This document shows, in pieces, positions 40,706 to 49,669 of a DNA stretch of 64,000 nt. The notes below the pieces were generated by a model. That model saw only the letters and a program-made list of their open reading frames with translations. It did not search any database and had not been told where the DNA came from. Source of the DNA: Rickettsia australis str. Phillips. GTDB lineage: Bacteria; Pseudomonadota; Alphaproteobacteria; Rickettsiales; Rickettsiaceae. The stretch is from positions 27,401-91,400 of the forward strand of contig NZ_AKVZ01000018.1 of NCBI RefSeq assembly GCF_000273745.1. The letters are read 5' to 3'. Within the stretch, counting starts at the first letter, position 1, and every line of letters begins with the position of its first letter. Made by a program: the position numbers and the translations under genes.

Positions 40706-42010
40706 TCATATTTTAGGTATTTCAATTCTTACCGATAGCCCGCCTAAATCCTTGCTATCTTCTAAATAAATAGAGCCTTTATAATCGTTTATTATTTCTT
40801 TAGTAATAGCAAGCCCAAGTCCTACATTACTTGCATTATCAAGCTGCCTTGCTTTATCTGATCTATAAAACGGTTTAAATACAAGATGTTTTTCTGTATC
40901 ATCTATACCGATACCGTTATCCTCAATAATGATAGCTACGGTAGATGGATTATCTGTCAAAGATATTTTAATTTTAGTTCCATACTTTATAGCGTTACCG
41001 ATTAAATTAGACAAGGCTCTTTCAAAAGAATTCGGTTTAATTCGTGCTTTTGAATTATCTATATTATTAAGTTTTATAAATTCAATATCTACATGTGACC
41101 ATTTGTTTAAAAAATGTTCTATCCAAGGTAGTAATAAAATTTCTTCAAATTCTTCTGTACTTTCACCTTTAGCAAAATCTAAATAAGAATTTATCATTTG
41201 CTGCATAGTTAATATATCTTGTTTTAACCCTTCGATTTCTTCGCTTTCTTCCATTAATTCAAGTTGTAGTTTCATTCTTGTTAAAGGAGTTCTAAGGTCA
41301 TGAGAAATCATAGCAAGCATAGTGGTTCTTTTAGTAATTTGTTTTTCAATACGAGCTTTCATTTTTAAAAAAGCAAGTCCTGCTTTTCTTATTTCTAAAG
41401 CTCCTGAAGGTTGGAAATTTTTGTCTTTTAAAACACCTCGACCAAATTTATCCATGCTATCCGCAAGAGTGAGTATTGATTTAATTTGATTTTTGGAGAA
41501 AATAATAGAAACAGAAAGTAATATAACAGTTAAAGATATAATCCATAAAACAAATATATATACCGTAGGATTAAGTAGTAATTTTGCAGGAAAAGTAATA
41601 TATAATATTCCATCTTTTAATTCTAAAAATACTTCAATTTTATTTTCCTTATTCAGCTTAACTATATTTTTTTCATGGATTTTTGTAGCTAAAATATTTT
41701 TAAATATAGTAAGAGGCTCACTTAATTTAGGTTGTTTTATAGATAACTTTTTATTAAGCTGAAATTGATAAGATAAATTAAGATAATTTTCTGATAAATG
41801 GGTTATTTCTCTTGAATTATTTCTATGTTCTTTAATCAGTGATTCTATTTCATTGATAATAATAGTACTAGTATAATATGAAACATTATACCAATGACGA
41901 TCGTAAAACAAGAATATAGCAACGATTTGTCCTATTAAAATCGGAATGATTATAATAAACATAAACCGTACAAATAATGTTCTCGGTAATAATTTAGATA
42001 TAAAGCTCAT
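40706..42010 (-). CDS. Sensor histidine kinase, EnvZ-like
   Basis: The inner-membrane sensor of a two-component system. Two membrane helices (FMFIIIIPILIGQIVAIFLF near the start, and VYIFVLWIISLTVILLSVSI) flank a periplasmic region of about 125 residues. A HAMP region follows, then the phosphoacceptor His in MISHDLRTPLTRMKLQLEL, the N box RALSNLIGNAIKYG, G1 IIEDNGIGID and G2 NVGLGLAI. I set the start at 42010 (MSFISKLLPRT, 434 aa). A frame from 42052 adds 14 residues that come from sequence beside a type II repeat. It follows the regulator gene with about 90 nt between. Confidence 0.9.
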   Translation of the reverse strand: MSFISKLLPRTLFVRFMFIIIIPILIGQIVAIFLFYDRHWYNVSYYTSTIIINEIESLIKEHRNNSREITHLSENYLNLSYQFQLNKKLSIKQPKLSEPLTIFKNILATKIHEKNIVKLNKENKIEVFLELKDGILYITFPAKLLLNPTVYIFVLWIISLTVILLSVSIIFSKNQIKSILTLADSMDKFGRGVLKDKNFQPSGALEIRKAGLAFLKMKARIEKQITKRTTMLAMISHDLRTPLTRMKLQLELMEESEEIEGLKQDILTMQQMINSYLDFAKGESTEEFEEILLLPWIEHFLNKWSHVDIEFIKLNNIDNSKARIKPNSFERALSNLIGNAIKYGTKIKISLTDNPSTVAIIIEDNGIGIDDTEKHLVFKPFYRSDKARQLDNASNVGLGLAITKEIINDYKGSIYLEDSKDLGGLSVRIEIPKI

Positions 42011-42065
42011 ATGTAATTTGTATACGTAATTGGCATTGCCTATATGGCTCAAGAAGCCTGCTCGA

Positions 42066-42096
42066 TGTCATTCCCGCCTACGCGGGAATGACATAA
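42066..42096. repeat. Short type II palindrome
   Basis: The hairpin tgtcattcccgcctacgcgg then gaatgacataa lies between the regulator and kinase genes of the two-component pair and could reduce transcription into the kinase gene. Confidence 0.85.
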
Positions 42097-42101
42097 AGTG
42101 A

Positions 42102-42782
42102 TCAAATATAAAGTGCATAGCCCTCATTACGCACGGTTTTTAAATATTTTGGCTCTTTTGGGTTGTCTTCTATTTTGCCTCTTATTCTTGTAATTTGTAC
42201 ATCGATAGAACGCATACTAAGACCTCCCATTATTTTTGAAAGTTCAAAACGACTAGTAGATTTACCGGAATTTTTTATTAATATCTCAAGTAATTTTTGT
42301 TCGGTAGAGCTAAGAGGTATGATTTGATCGTTCTTAGTGAATTCCTTTGTATCAAAATTATAGAAATTATTGCCGAATTTAATTATATTCGTTTCTTTTT
42401 TAAAGTTATTATAATTATTAATTAAATTATTTATCCGAAGTAATAATTCTCTCGGTTCAAAAGGTTTAGTTATATAATCAGAGGCACCAGCTTCAAGTCC
42501 TTTAACACGGTCATCGGCTTCCGATAAAGCAGTAAGCATAACTATAGGAATATTATTACCGGCATCCCTTATAGTAGTAGCAAAATCAAGTCCTGTTATT
42601 TCAGGTAACATAACATCTAAAATAATTAAATCATAATTAGAATTTTTTAATAGATTTTTAGCTTCTATGACTGAGCTTGCCGTTGATACTAAAAGCTCGT
42701 TTTTATTTAAAAACTGCTTTAAAAGTGCTAATATTCTGCTATCATCATCTACGATTAAAATATGTGCTTTATGTGGTTGCAT
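42102..42782 (-). CDS. OmpR-family response regulator
   Basis: The receiver domain has the acidic pocket VDDDSRILALL and phosphoacceptor Asp56 in LIILDVMLPEITGLDF, plus the conserved Thr (MLTALSEADD) and Lys (YITKPFEPREL). The C-terminal OmpR-type winged helix shows LSSTEQKLLEILIKNSGKST, then RSIDVQITRIRGKIEDNPKE and ending YLKTVRNEGYALYI. The length of 226 aa is normal. It is paired with the downstream EnvZ-like kinase. The target genes cannot be told from the sequence. Confidence 0.95.
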   Translation of the reverse strand: MQPHKAHILIVDDDSRILALLKQFLNKNELLVSTASSVIEAKNLLKNSNYDLIILDVMLPEITGLDFATTIRDAGNNIPIVMLTALSEADDRVKGLEAGASDYITKPFEPRELLLRINNLINNYNNFKKETNIIKFGNNFYNFDTKEFTKNDQIIPLSSTEQKLLEILIKNSGKSTSRFELSKIMGGLSMRSIDVQITRIRGKIEDNPKEPKYLKTVRNEGYALYI

Positions 42783-42793
42783 GTATACTCATT

Positions 42794-42886
42794 TGTCATC
42801 CCGTGGCTTGACCACGGGATCCAGTAAAATTATTAATATCATAAGCTGTTTGTTTGGACCCCGTGGGGTCAAGCCACGGGGTGACA
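42794..42886. repeat. Type I RPE
   Basis: The element runs from tgtcatcccgtggcttgacc to ccacggggtgaca, between the divergent regulator and ilvE genes, where both promoters should lie. Confidence 0.85.
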
Positions 42887-42923
42887 TCTTAAATTATATC
42901 TACTTTAATATAAATATAAGTTA

Positions 42924-43796
42924 ATGACAATGATAAAACTAGAGCAAATTTTTTGGCATGTTTGGATTAACGGTGATTTAGTTCCTTATCAATTCGCAAG
43001 GATTCATGTTTTAACTCATAGCCTGCATTATTCAGGATCGGTATTTGAGGGTGAGAGAGCTTATAACGGCAAAGTTTTTAAACTAAAAGAACATACGGAA
43101 AGATTAATAAAATCAGCAGAAGCATTAGGTTTAAAAGTACCTTATAGTGTGGACGAGATAATAAAAGCTCATGAACTTGTAATAAAACAAAATAATATTA
43201 AGGATGCATATATAAGACCGCTTATTTGGTGCGGAGACGAATCACTAAATATTACTAACCCTGATTTGTCTACTAATCTTTTGATTGCCGGTATTCCATC
43301 AATGCCCAGGTCTTTTGAGAAAGGTATAAATTTACATGTAAGCCGCTGGCGTAAAGCAATGCCTGATAGCACCCCGGTACAATCTAAATCCGCCGCGCAA
43401 TATAATATGGCAATAACGAGTCAAAAAGAAGCTAAAGCTCTTGGCTATGATGACGCATTATTACTTGATTATGAAGGGTATATTGCTGAATGTACTACAA
43501 CAAATATTTTCTTTGTTCAGGATAAAACATTATATACTCCAATTGCTGATAGATTTTTAAATGGTATAACAAGACAGACTATTATTGAAATTGCAAAAGA
43601 TTTAGGTCTAGAAGTAAAAGAAGAGCGCTTGAAATTAGAGCAAATAGAGAATTTTACCGGATGTTTTGTTACAGGTACGGCAATTGAGGTGCAAAATATT
43701 AGTTCTATAGATCTTGGCAATAAAAAGCTTATTTTTGAGAATCATAAAATTGCAGAACTTGTGCAAGAAGAGTATGGGCGTGTTGTTAGGGAGTAG
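42924..43796 (+). CDS. ilvE: Branched-chain amino acid aminotransferase (class IV)
   Basis: A PLP-dependent fold-type IV transaminase that interconverts Leu, Ile and Val with their keto acids. Family segments are [30 protein letters not shown], the PLP Lys in [16 protein letters not shown] (about residue 155), [20 protein letters not shown] and [15 protein letters not shown]. The length of 290 aa is normal. No other branched-chain pathway genes are nearby, so a catabolic or balancing role on host-derived amino acids is more likely than full synthesis (inference). Confidence 0.92.
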   Translation: MTMIKLEQIFWHVWINGDLVPYQFARIHVLTHSLHYSGSVFEGERAYNGKVFKLKEHTERLIKSAEALGLKVPYSVDEIIKAHELVIKQNNIKDAYIRPLIWCGDESLNITNPDLSTNLLIAGIPSMPRSFEKGINLHVSRWRKAMPDSTPVQSKSAAQYNMAITSQKEAKALGYDDALLLDYEGYIAECTTTNIFFVQDKTLYTPIADRFLNGITRQTIIEIAKDLGLEVKEERLKLEQIENFTGCFVTGTAIEVQNISSIDLGNKKLIFENHKIAELVQEEYGRVVRE

Positions 43797-43812
43797 GAAA
43801 AAGTGCTAAATC

Positions 43813-43864
43813 TTTCATCCCGTGGCTTGACCACTGGATCCCGCGATTAAGTCGTGGGATAACA
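43813..43864. repeat. Short type I palindrome
   Basis: Both halves are present with almost no centre (ttcatcccgtggcttgacca, then ctggatcccgcgattaagtc and gtgggataaca). Confidence 0.7.
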
Positions 43865-43932
43865 AATTAGGAAGCTGAACCATGAGTCCAATACTTCCTC
43901 ACAATGACAAATTAATAAAAAAATAAAAAACA

Positions 43933-44817
43933 ATGAATAATATATTTAAAGGTTTAATTACCGCACTTATAACACCTTTTAAAGATAATAAGCTAGACTT
44001 ATATGCTTTAGAGAGAATTTTAAAACATCAAATAAGGCATGAAGTCGATGCAATATTAATTGCAGGTTCAACCGGAGAAGGTAGTAGTTTGAGTTTTGAA
44101 GAATATAAATTATTACTGCAAACTAGCGTAGAAATCGTTAATAAGCGTATTCCTATAATAAGCGGATGTTCATCAAATAATACCGCTTATGCAATAGAAC
44201 TTGCAGCGGAATCTACAAAAATCAAAGTTGAGGGTTTTATGGCTAGTCCACCATCTTATGTAAAACCTACACAACACGGGATTTATAAGCATTTTGAAGC
44301 ATTACATGAAGCGTGTAATCTACCTATTATATTATATTCAGCTCCAACTAGAAGCGGAGTAGATTTTTCTGATGAGACGATATTAAGGCTTAGCGAGCTA
44401 CCGCGTATCTTAGCATTAAAAGATTGCGGTGTAGATTTAGAACGTCCATTGCGGATTAGAGCAATAGTTAAAAAGAATTTTAATATTTTAACCGGTAATG
44501 ATGAAGTAGTTTTAGCTTTTAATGCACAAGGCGGGGTAGGGTGGACCTCTGTAGCCTCTAATATTGCTCCCGATATGTGTAAAGAGCTATTAGAGAAGTG
44601 GTATAAGAATAATACTAAAGGAGCATTAGAAATCCATCAGAAATTACTGCCTTTATATAAAGCTTTGTTTGTAGAATCTAATCCAATTCCGATAAAATAT
44701 GCCGCTCATTATTTAGGTTTATGTGAAAATGAAATTAGACTTCCATTAACTGAAGCAAGCGATAGTGCGAAAAAACAAATTGAAAACATTATAACATCAC
44801 TATCTATAAAAATATGA
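43933..44817 (+). CDS. dapA: 4-hydroxy-tetrahydrodipicolinate synthase
   Basis: DapA condenses pyruvate with aspartate semialdehyde, the first step of the lysine/DAP branch. The N-terminal motif is [38 protein letters not shown] binds pyruvate, [14 protein letters not shown] holds the catalytic Tyr, and [10 protein letters not shown] holds the Schiff-base Lys. [20 protein letters not shown] is the GNDE segment. The length of 294 aa is normal. It overlaps the start of smpB by 4 nt. Confidence 0.96.
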   Translation: MNNIFKGLITALITPFKDNKLDLYALERILKHQIRHEVDAILIAGSTGEGSSLSFEEYKLLLQTSVEIVNKRIPIISGCSSNNTAYAIELAAESTKIKVEGFMASPPSYVKPTQHGIYKHFEALHEACNLPIILYSAPTRSGVDFSDETILRLSELPRILALKDCGVDLERPLRIRAIVKKNFNILTGNDEVVLAFNAQGGVGWTSVASNIAPDMCKELLEKWYKNNTKGALEIHQKLLPLYKALFVESNPIPIKYAAHYLGLCENEIRLPLTEASDSAKKQIENIITSLSIKI

Positions 44818-45272
44818 CCGAATATAAGAAAGTTATTGCACAAAATAAGAAAGCCCTGTTTAATTATTTTATTGAAGAAAGATTAGAAGCAGGTATTGTA
44901 TTAAAGGGGAGTGAAGTACAATCTCTGCGTCAAGGCAAAGCTTCTATAGAGGAAAGCTATGCAGCAGATACCGGACATGAGGTATTTTTGTATAACTGCC
45001 ATATTGCAGAATATGAAAAAGCGAATAGATTTAATCATTCTACTCGTAGACCTCGTAAATTATTGTTGCATACTAAAGAGATAAAGAAAATTATTGGTAG
45101 AATTAGAATAAAAGGCTGTACGCTAGTAGCTCTTTCTATGTATTTTAATAAAAAAAATAAAGTGAAAGTTGAGCTTGGTATTGCTAAAGGTAAGAAATTA
45201 CATGATAAAAGAGAATCAATTAAAGAAAAAGACTGGAAAAGAGATCAGAGTAGATTAATAAGACAGAAATAA
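44814..45272 (+). CDS. smpB: SsrA-binding protein SmpB
   Basis: SmpB carries tmRNA to stalled ribosomes for trans-translation. The OB-fold motifs are [38 protein letters not shown] and [20 protein letters not shown]. The basic C-terminal tail ends [20 protein letters not shown], as expected. The length of 152 aa is normal. The tmRNA gene itself is not in this window. It is coupled to dapA by an ATGA overlap, the usual order in Rickettsiales and relatives. Confidence 0.96.
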   Translation: MTEYKKVIAQNKKALFNYFIEERLEAGIVLKGSEVQSLRQGKASIEESYAADTGHEVFLYNCHIAEYEKANRFNHSTRRPRKLLLHTKEIKKIIGRIRIKGCTLVALSMYFNKKNKVKVELGIAKGKKLHDKRESIKEKDWKRDQSRLIRQK

Positions 45273-45273
45273 G

Positions 45274-45394
45274 CGTCATTGCGAGAAGAATTACATAGTA
45301 ATTCGACGACGCAATCCAGTAAAAAATACTAATTTATAGCATTTTTTTATTATTTTTGCTGGATTGCCACGTCACTTCGCTCCTCGCAATGACG
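45274..45394. repeat. Type III palindromic element
   Basis: The element spans cgtcattgcgagaagaatta to ctcctcgcaatgacg, with arms caatccag...ctggattg. A false ATG inside it (45356) lengthens the next reading frame. Confidence 0.85.
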
Positions 45395-45436
45395 ATTTCC
45401 AGTAAAAACAATATAGAATTTTTTAAAAAGGAATTT

Positions 45437-46231
45437 ATGCAGCATATTATAGGTAAAATATTGGTTATATTTGTAGTTGTGATAGGAGTTTTATTTGTTT
45501 TCAAAACAATGAAAACTTATTCTACAAATCCGGTTTCCATTGAGGTTAAACAAAGTGAGGATGCAAGGAAATGTGAAGAGGAAAGAGTCCAAGAAATAAT
45601 CAAAGATTATTTGCTTAAAACTCCGGAAATAATAATAGAATCAATAGAAGGCTTGCAAAAACGTAAAGTACAGGAAAATGAGACTAAAGTTAATAACTAT
45701 CTAAAAGATAATAAGTTAGGTATTGAAGATAGTACAAGATTTCCTGTTATAGGAAATAAAGACGGGGATGTAATAATAATTGCTTTTTATGATTACAATT
45801 GTTCTTATTGTAAAAAAGGCGATATTTCTATAAATGAATTATTGCAAAATGATCCAAAAGTTAAAGTTATATTACGACCACTCCCTATCCTTGGAGATGC
45901 TTCTGAATATCTTGCAAGAATAGTTTTAGCCGTTTATAAGGTTAATCCAAGTAAATTTAAAGCTGTTCATGATGAATTAATAAAAATAAGAGATGTTTCT
46001 AAGGAATCCATAAAAGAGTTATTAACCGAGAATGGCTTAAATGCTACGGAAATTGAAGAAACTGCCGATAGCAATGAGATTAAAGATTTCATTACTCAAA
46101 ATATGAAAATAGCTAGAAGCCTTAGAATCCAAGGAGTACCTGCGTATATAATTGATTCACAATTAATACCTGGGTTAATAGATTTCCCACAATTACTAAA
46201 TATAGTTAAAGAAATTAGGGATGCTCGGTGA
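45437..46231 (+). CDS. DsbA-family thiol oxidoreductase, membrane anchored
   Basis: A periplasmic thioredoxin-fold protein of the DsbA/Com1 type. An N-terminal hydrophobic segment (IIGKILVIFVVVIGVLFVFK, about residues 3-22) serves as signal or anchor. The active site is CSYC in FYDYNCSYCKKGD. The cis-Pro loop is IQGVPAYIIDSQLIPG near the C-terminus. I choose the start at 45437 (MQHIIGK, 264 aa), preceded by aaaagga. Translation from 45356 would begin inside the type III repeat. The final codons and TGA stop lie in a type VI repeat. Confidence 0.9.
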   Translation: MQHIIGKILVIFVVVIGVLFVFKTMKTYSTNPVSIEVKQSEDARKCEEERVQEIIKDYLLKTPEIIIESIEGLQKRKVQENETKVNNYLKDNKLGIEDSTRFPVIGNKDGDVIIIAFYDYNCSYCKKGDISINELLQNDPKVKVILRPLPILGDASEYLARIVLAVYKVNPSKFKAVHDELIKIRDVSKESIKELLTENGLNATEIEETADSNEIKDFITQNMKIARSLRIQGVPAYIIDSQLIPGLIDFPQLLNIVKEIRDAR

Positions 46232-46365
46232 ATTTCAAAAATTGGCAGTGTTATCTAGCAAGAGCTGCGGTGCTCACTTGTTAAGTATATGTTCCGTTCC
46301 TCGACTTGCAGACTCCTTGCTCTTTTTGAAATTGACCATATCCGTGAGCGTTCAATTATACGAAT
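46221..46365. repeat. Type VI element at the dsbA-like 3' end
   Basis: It matches 54243-54355 and 60383-60526, with left end atgctcggtgaatttc...aaattggc and right end ctttttgaaattgacc. Its first bases supply the last codons and TGA stop of the upstream gene. It starts the gene-free stretch 46232-46636, which otherwise holds a type I and a type II element and outer-arm fragments. Confidence 0.75.
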
Positions 46366-46420
46366 GTTTAGGATGTCATGCCCGCGAGGTTGTTGTTGCG
46401 TGGACCGGTAAAACCAGCTG

Positions 46421-46523
46421 TGTCATCCCCGTGGCTTGACCCATGGGGTCCATAAAAACAATAAAAAATACTAATAATTTTAGTATTTTTAACTGGATCC
46501 CGTGGTCAAGCTACGGGATGACA
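46421..46523. repeat. Type I RPE
   Basis: The element runs from tgtcatccccgtggcttgac to gctacgggatgaca with inner aatactaat...attttagtatt arms. Confidence 0.85.
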
Positions 46524-46548
46524 GAGGTGAAATTGATACGTGCAACAA

Positions 46549-46617
46549 GAAATTCCCGCGAAAGTGGACATATTAAAATTATTTTTCTAGATTCCTGCTT
46601 TTAGCTAGGAATGACAT
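46549..46617. repeat. Degenerate type II element
   Basis: The ends are gaaattcccgcgaaagtgg and agctaggaatgacat. It lies just past the sucD stop. Confidence 0.6.
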
Positions 46618-46636
46618 CGATTGCTGTTGAATAATT

Positions 46637-47515
46637 TTAGCCTTTATTTAACAAATCAAACATAGCTTTACCGATATCGGCAGGGGATCTAGTGATAGTT
46701 ACGCTGGCACTTTGTAGAGCTTCAAGCTTATCTTCGGCACTTCCTTGTCCTCCGGCAATAATAGCTCCGGCATGTCCCATTCTTTTACCGGGAGGTGCTG
46801 TAATACCTGCAATAAAGCTAACAATAGGCTTCTTGATTTTTGATTGCTTGATAAACTCGGCTGCATCTTCTTCTGCATTACCGCCAATTTCACCAATCAT
46901 AATAATTGCTTTTGTTTCATCATCTTTCAAAAACATATCAATACAATCAACGAAATTAGTGCCGTTAACAGGATCACCGCCTATACCGACACATGTAGAT
47001 TGTCCAAGTCCTACGGCTGTTGTCTGTGCTACTGCTTCATAAGTTAGAGTACCTGATCTTGAAACAATACCTATCGTTCCTCTTTTATGAATATGCCCAG
47101 GCATAATACCGATTTTACATTCACCTGGTGTGATAACTCCAGGGCAGTTAGGACCGATTAATCTAGTTTTAGAACCGACTAAAGCACGTTTTACTTTCAC
47201 CATATCAAGTACCGGAATTCCTTCCGTTATACATACTACTACTTCAATTTCGGCATCGATTGCTTCTAATATCGAATCAGCGGCAAAGCTGGGCGGAACA
47301 TATATAACGCTTGCATTTGCACCGGTTTTTGCTTTTGCTTCATGTACGGTATTATATACAGGTAAATCAAGGTGAGTATGACCGCCTTTGCCGGGTGTGA
47401 CACCGCCAACCATGTTAGTGCCGTAAGCTATCGCTTGTTCAGAGTGAAAAGTTCCTTGTGAACCAGTAAAGCCCTGACAGATAACTTTTGTTTTTTTATT
47501 TATTAATATTGCCAT
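46637..47515 (-). CDS. sucD: Succinyl-CoA synthetase alpha subunit
   Basis: With SucC it converts succinyl-CoA to succinate with ATP formation in the TCA cycle. The CoA-binding start is [19 protein letters not shown]. The phosphohistidine lies in [13 protein letters not shown] near residue 245. [16 protein letters not shown] and [16 protein letters not shown] are family segments. The length of 292 aa is normal. It is the second gene of a sucC-sucD pair, although about 170 bases with a type II repeat separate them. Confidence 0.97.
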   Translation of the reverse strand: MAILINKKTKVICQGFTGSQGTFHSEQAIAYGTNMVGGVTPGKGGHTHLDLPVYNTVHEAKAKTGANASVIYVPPSFAADSILEAIDAEIEVVVCITEGIPVLDMVKVKRALVGSKTRLIGPNCPGVITPGECKIGIMPGHIHKRGTIGIVSRSGTLTYEAVAQTTAVGLGQSTCVGIGGDPVNGTNFVDCIDMFLKDDETKAIIMIGEIGGNAEEDAAEFIKQSKIKKPIVSFIAGITAPPGKRMGHAGAIIAGGQGSAEDKLEALQSASVTITRSPADIGKAMFDLLNKG

Positions 47516-47600
47516 GTTAAATAATTTTTATTGTTTTTATTTTGTGTAATTGTCATCGTCATTGCGTGCAACTGAATGCGTTGTTGCATGGATCATTATT

Positions 47601-47638
47601 ATGTCATTTTCCCGCCTACGCACGCGGGAATGACATAA
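47601..47638. repeat. Type II palindrome between sucC and sucD
   Basis: The hairpin atgtcattttcccgcctacg, cacgcgggaatgacataaa has a few extra bases in its loop. The outer-arm motif gcgttgttgcatggatca precedes it. Confidence 0.8.
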
Positions 47639-47682
47639 AAGCCACGTAAGTATACTACGACTGCCTAGCTCATGACGATTAC

Positions 47683-48843
47683 CTACCTAATAGCCTCGAC
47701 TATCTTATTTGCCGCATCTGCTAAATCATATGCCGGTATTATTTCTAAACCGGAATTTGATAAAATTTCTTGGCCTTTTTCAACGTTAGTACCGGCTAAA
47801 CGGACTACTAATGGCACTTTTATCCCTATGTCTTTTGCAGCTGCAATAATCCCTTCCGCTATAATATCACAACGCATAATACCGCCGAAAATATTAACCA
47901 AGATTCCTTGCACTTCTTTATCGGATAAAATTATTTTTAAAGCTTCTTTTACACGCTCACGATCAGCCCCGCCGCCAACATCTAAGAAATTTGCAGGTGA
48001 CGCACCGTAAAGCTTAATAATATCCATAGTAGCCATAGCAAGACCTGCACCGTTAACCATACAACCGATATTACCGTCCATTTTTACATAGCTAAGCCCC
48101 GCATTTGCCGCTCTAGTTTCTAAAGGATCTTCCTCATCGTGATCACGCATTGCCGTAATATTTGGATGTTTGAATAAGCCGTTATCGTCAAAAGTGATTT
48201 TTGCATCTAAAGCGAGTAAATTTCCGTCCGTTTGTACAATTAACGGGTTGATTTCAATTTGTGCCGCATCAGTTTCAATAAAAGCATGATAGACTGATTT
48301 TACTATTTCTTTCATCTGTTTAGCTTGGTTATCCTTAAAACCTAGCTCATAAGCTATACCACGCATATGAAAATCTTGTAAACCGATTGCAGGATCCACA
48401 GAAAATTTAATAATTTTTTCCGGAGTTTTTTCTGCTATTTCTTCAATATCGACTCCTCCTTCGGTAGAAGCTATGAAAGTAATACAACTCGCCGATCTAT
48501 CAAATACTATACTGAAATAATATTCTTTTAAGATATCACAACCTGATTCGATATAAAGACGATTTACTTTTTGTCCTTGAGGTGCTGTTTGATGTGTTAC
48601 TAAATTAATACCAAGCATGTCATGAGCAACTTTTTTGGCTTCTTCTTTACTCTTAACAACCTTAACACCGCCTGCTTTACCTCTACCGCCGGCATGTACT
48701 TGTGCTTTAACCACATATACTTCCGTATTTAACTTATCTATGGTTTCGTTAATCTTTTCGGTTTTCGTAACAACGAGTCCAGTGGAAGTAGGTACGCCGT
48801 ATTTTCTTAAAATCTCTTTTGCTTGATATTCATGAATATTCAT
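47683..48843 (-). CDS. sucC: Succinyl-CoA synthetase beta subunit
   Basis: SucC supplies the nucleotide-binding ATP-grasp domain and part of the succinate site. The start [20 protein letters not shown] is the family hallmark. [20 protein letters not shown] binds nucleotide, [20 protein letters not shown] is the ATP-grasp magnesium region, and [19 protein letters not shown] with [16 protein letters not shown] form the C-terminal ligase domain. The length of 386 aa is normal. The gene precedes sucD on the same strand. Confidence 0.97.
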   Translation of the reverse strand: MNIHEYQAKEILRKYGVPTSTGLVVTKTEKINETIDKLNTEVYVVKAQVHAGGRGKAGGVKVVKSKEEAKKVAHDMLGINLVTHQTAPQGQKVNRLYIESGCDILKEYYFSIVFDRSASCITFIASTEGGVDIEEIAEKTPEKIIKFSVDPAIGLQDFHMRGIAYELGFKDNQAKQMKEIVKSVYHAFIETDAAQIEINPLIVQTDGNLLALDAKITFDDNGLFKHPNITAMRDHDEEDPLETRAANAGLSYVKMDGNIGCMVNGAGLAMATMDIIKLYGASPANFLDVGGGADRERVKEALKIILSDKEVQGILVNIFGGIMRCDIIAEGIIAAAKDIGIKVPLVVRLAGTNVEKGQEILSNSGLEIIPAYDLADAANKIVEAIR

Positions 48844-48918
48844 TTTAAATAATTTATTTAAATAATTAAAGCACAGTATAATAATTAATCTTTAAACTGT
48901 AAAGTGGAGAGTTTATGA

Positions 48919-49035
48919 TGTCATTCTAGCGTAGGAGGGAATCCAGTAAAAATACTAAAAACAAGTTAAGTGATATAAAAATTAGTTTATAATTTACTTA
49001 AAAATTCTGGATTCCCGCCTACGCGGGAAATGACA
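48919..49035. repeat. Type II palindromic element, long form
   Basis: The ends are tgtcattctagcgtagga and cctacgcgggaaatgaca, with inner copies atccagta...ctggattcc. It separates the dead cytochrome b561 gene from sucC. Confidence 0.75.
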
Positions 49036-49039
49036 CGCA

Positions 49040-49579
49040 CTATTCACTCCACATTCTATTAAGTACGTTATCTTTCCTAATAAAGTGCTGATATAACGCA
49101 GCTAGTATATGCAAAATAATTAAAGCAGTAAATAACAAAGCAGTCTTTTTATGGATTTTTTTAAAGATTTTGGCAAATTGTAAATCTTGAACAAAAGAAC
49201 TTATAGTAAACAAACCGTCAAAATTAATATGATGATTTGATAGGATAGTCATGAAAAAGCTGCTTATCGGCATTAATAACATTAAAAGATATAGCAAATT
49301 TATATTAATATTAGCGGCTCTTTTCTACCAATTCGGTAAATCAGCTGGTAATAAAACATTAGCATTATAGAACTTCAATAAAAGACGTATTATTACTAAA
49401 GATAAAACAACTATACCGGTTGCTTCATGTATCACGTATAATTCCTATTTTAGAGGCGGTTCTATATAATTATCCATTAAGAAACCAACAACGAGCATTA
49501 CTATAACTATAATACTCATTATCCAGTGAAAAAGTTTTGCAATTAAGCCGTAAGAATTTTCAGTATTTGTCAGTAGCAT
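49040..49579 (-). pseudogene. Cytochrome b561 with two in-frame TAG stops
   Basis: The reading from ATG 49579 gives NSYGLIAKLFHWIMSIIVIV (first helix with heme His), then IEPPLK followed by TAG at codon 45. ELYVIHEATGIVVLSLVIIR follows, then LPADLPNW with TAG at codon 85. After that NINLLYLLMLLMPISSF and IHKKTALLFTALIILHILAA (heme His) run to a normal end at 49040. All of it stays in one frame, so only two nonsense changes break the gene. The family is a membrane diheme electron carrier. The damage is slight, suggesting recent loss. Confidence 0.85.
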
Positions 49580-49669
49580 GATTAATACTCCAATAAATTA
49601 TTCTTAACATAATGTTATTCCTAACTAATGTATGGCTCACTTATGACTGCTCGCAATGACGCAAGGATA

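Noticed and set aside
46692..47042. Long plus-strand frames opposite sucD and sucC
   Set aside because: They mirror the codon pattern of the highly conserved succinyl-CoA synthetase genes and have no independent evidence.
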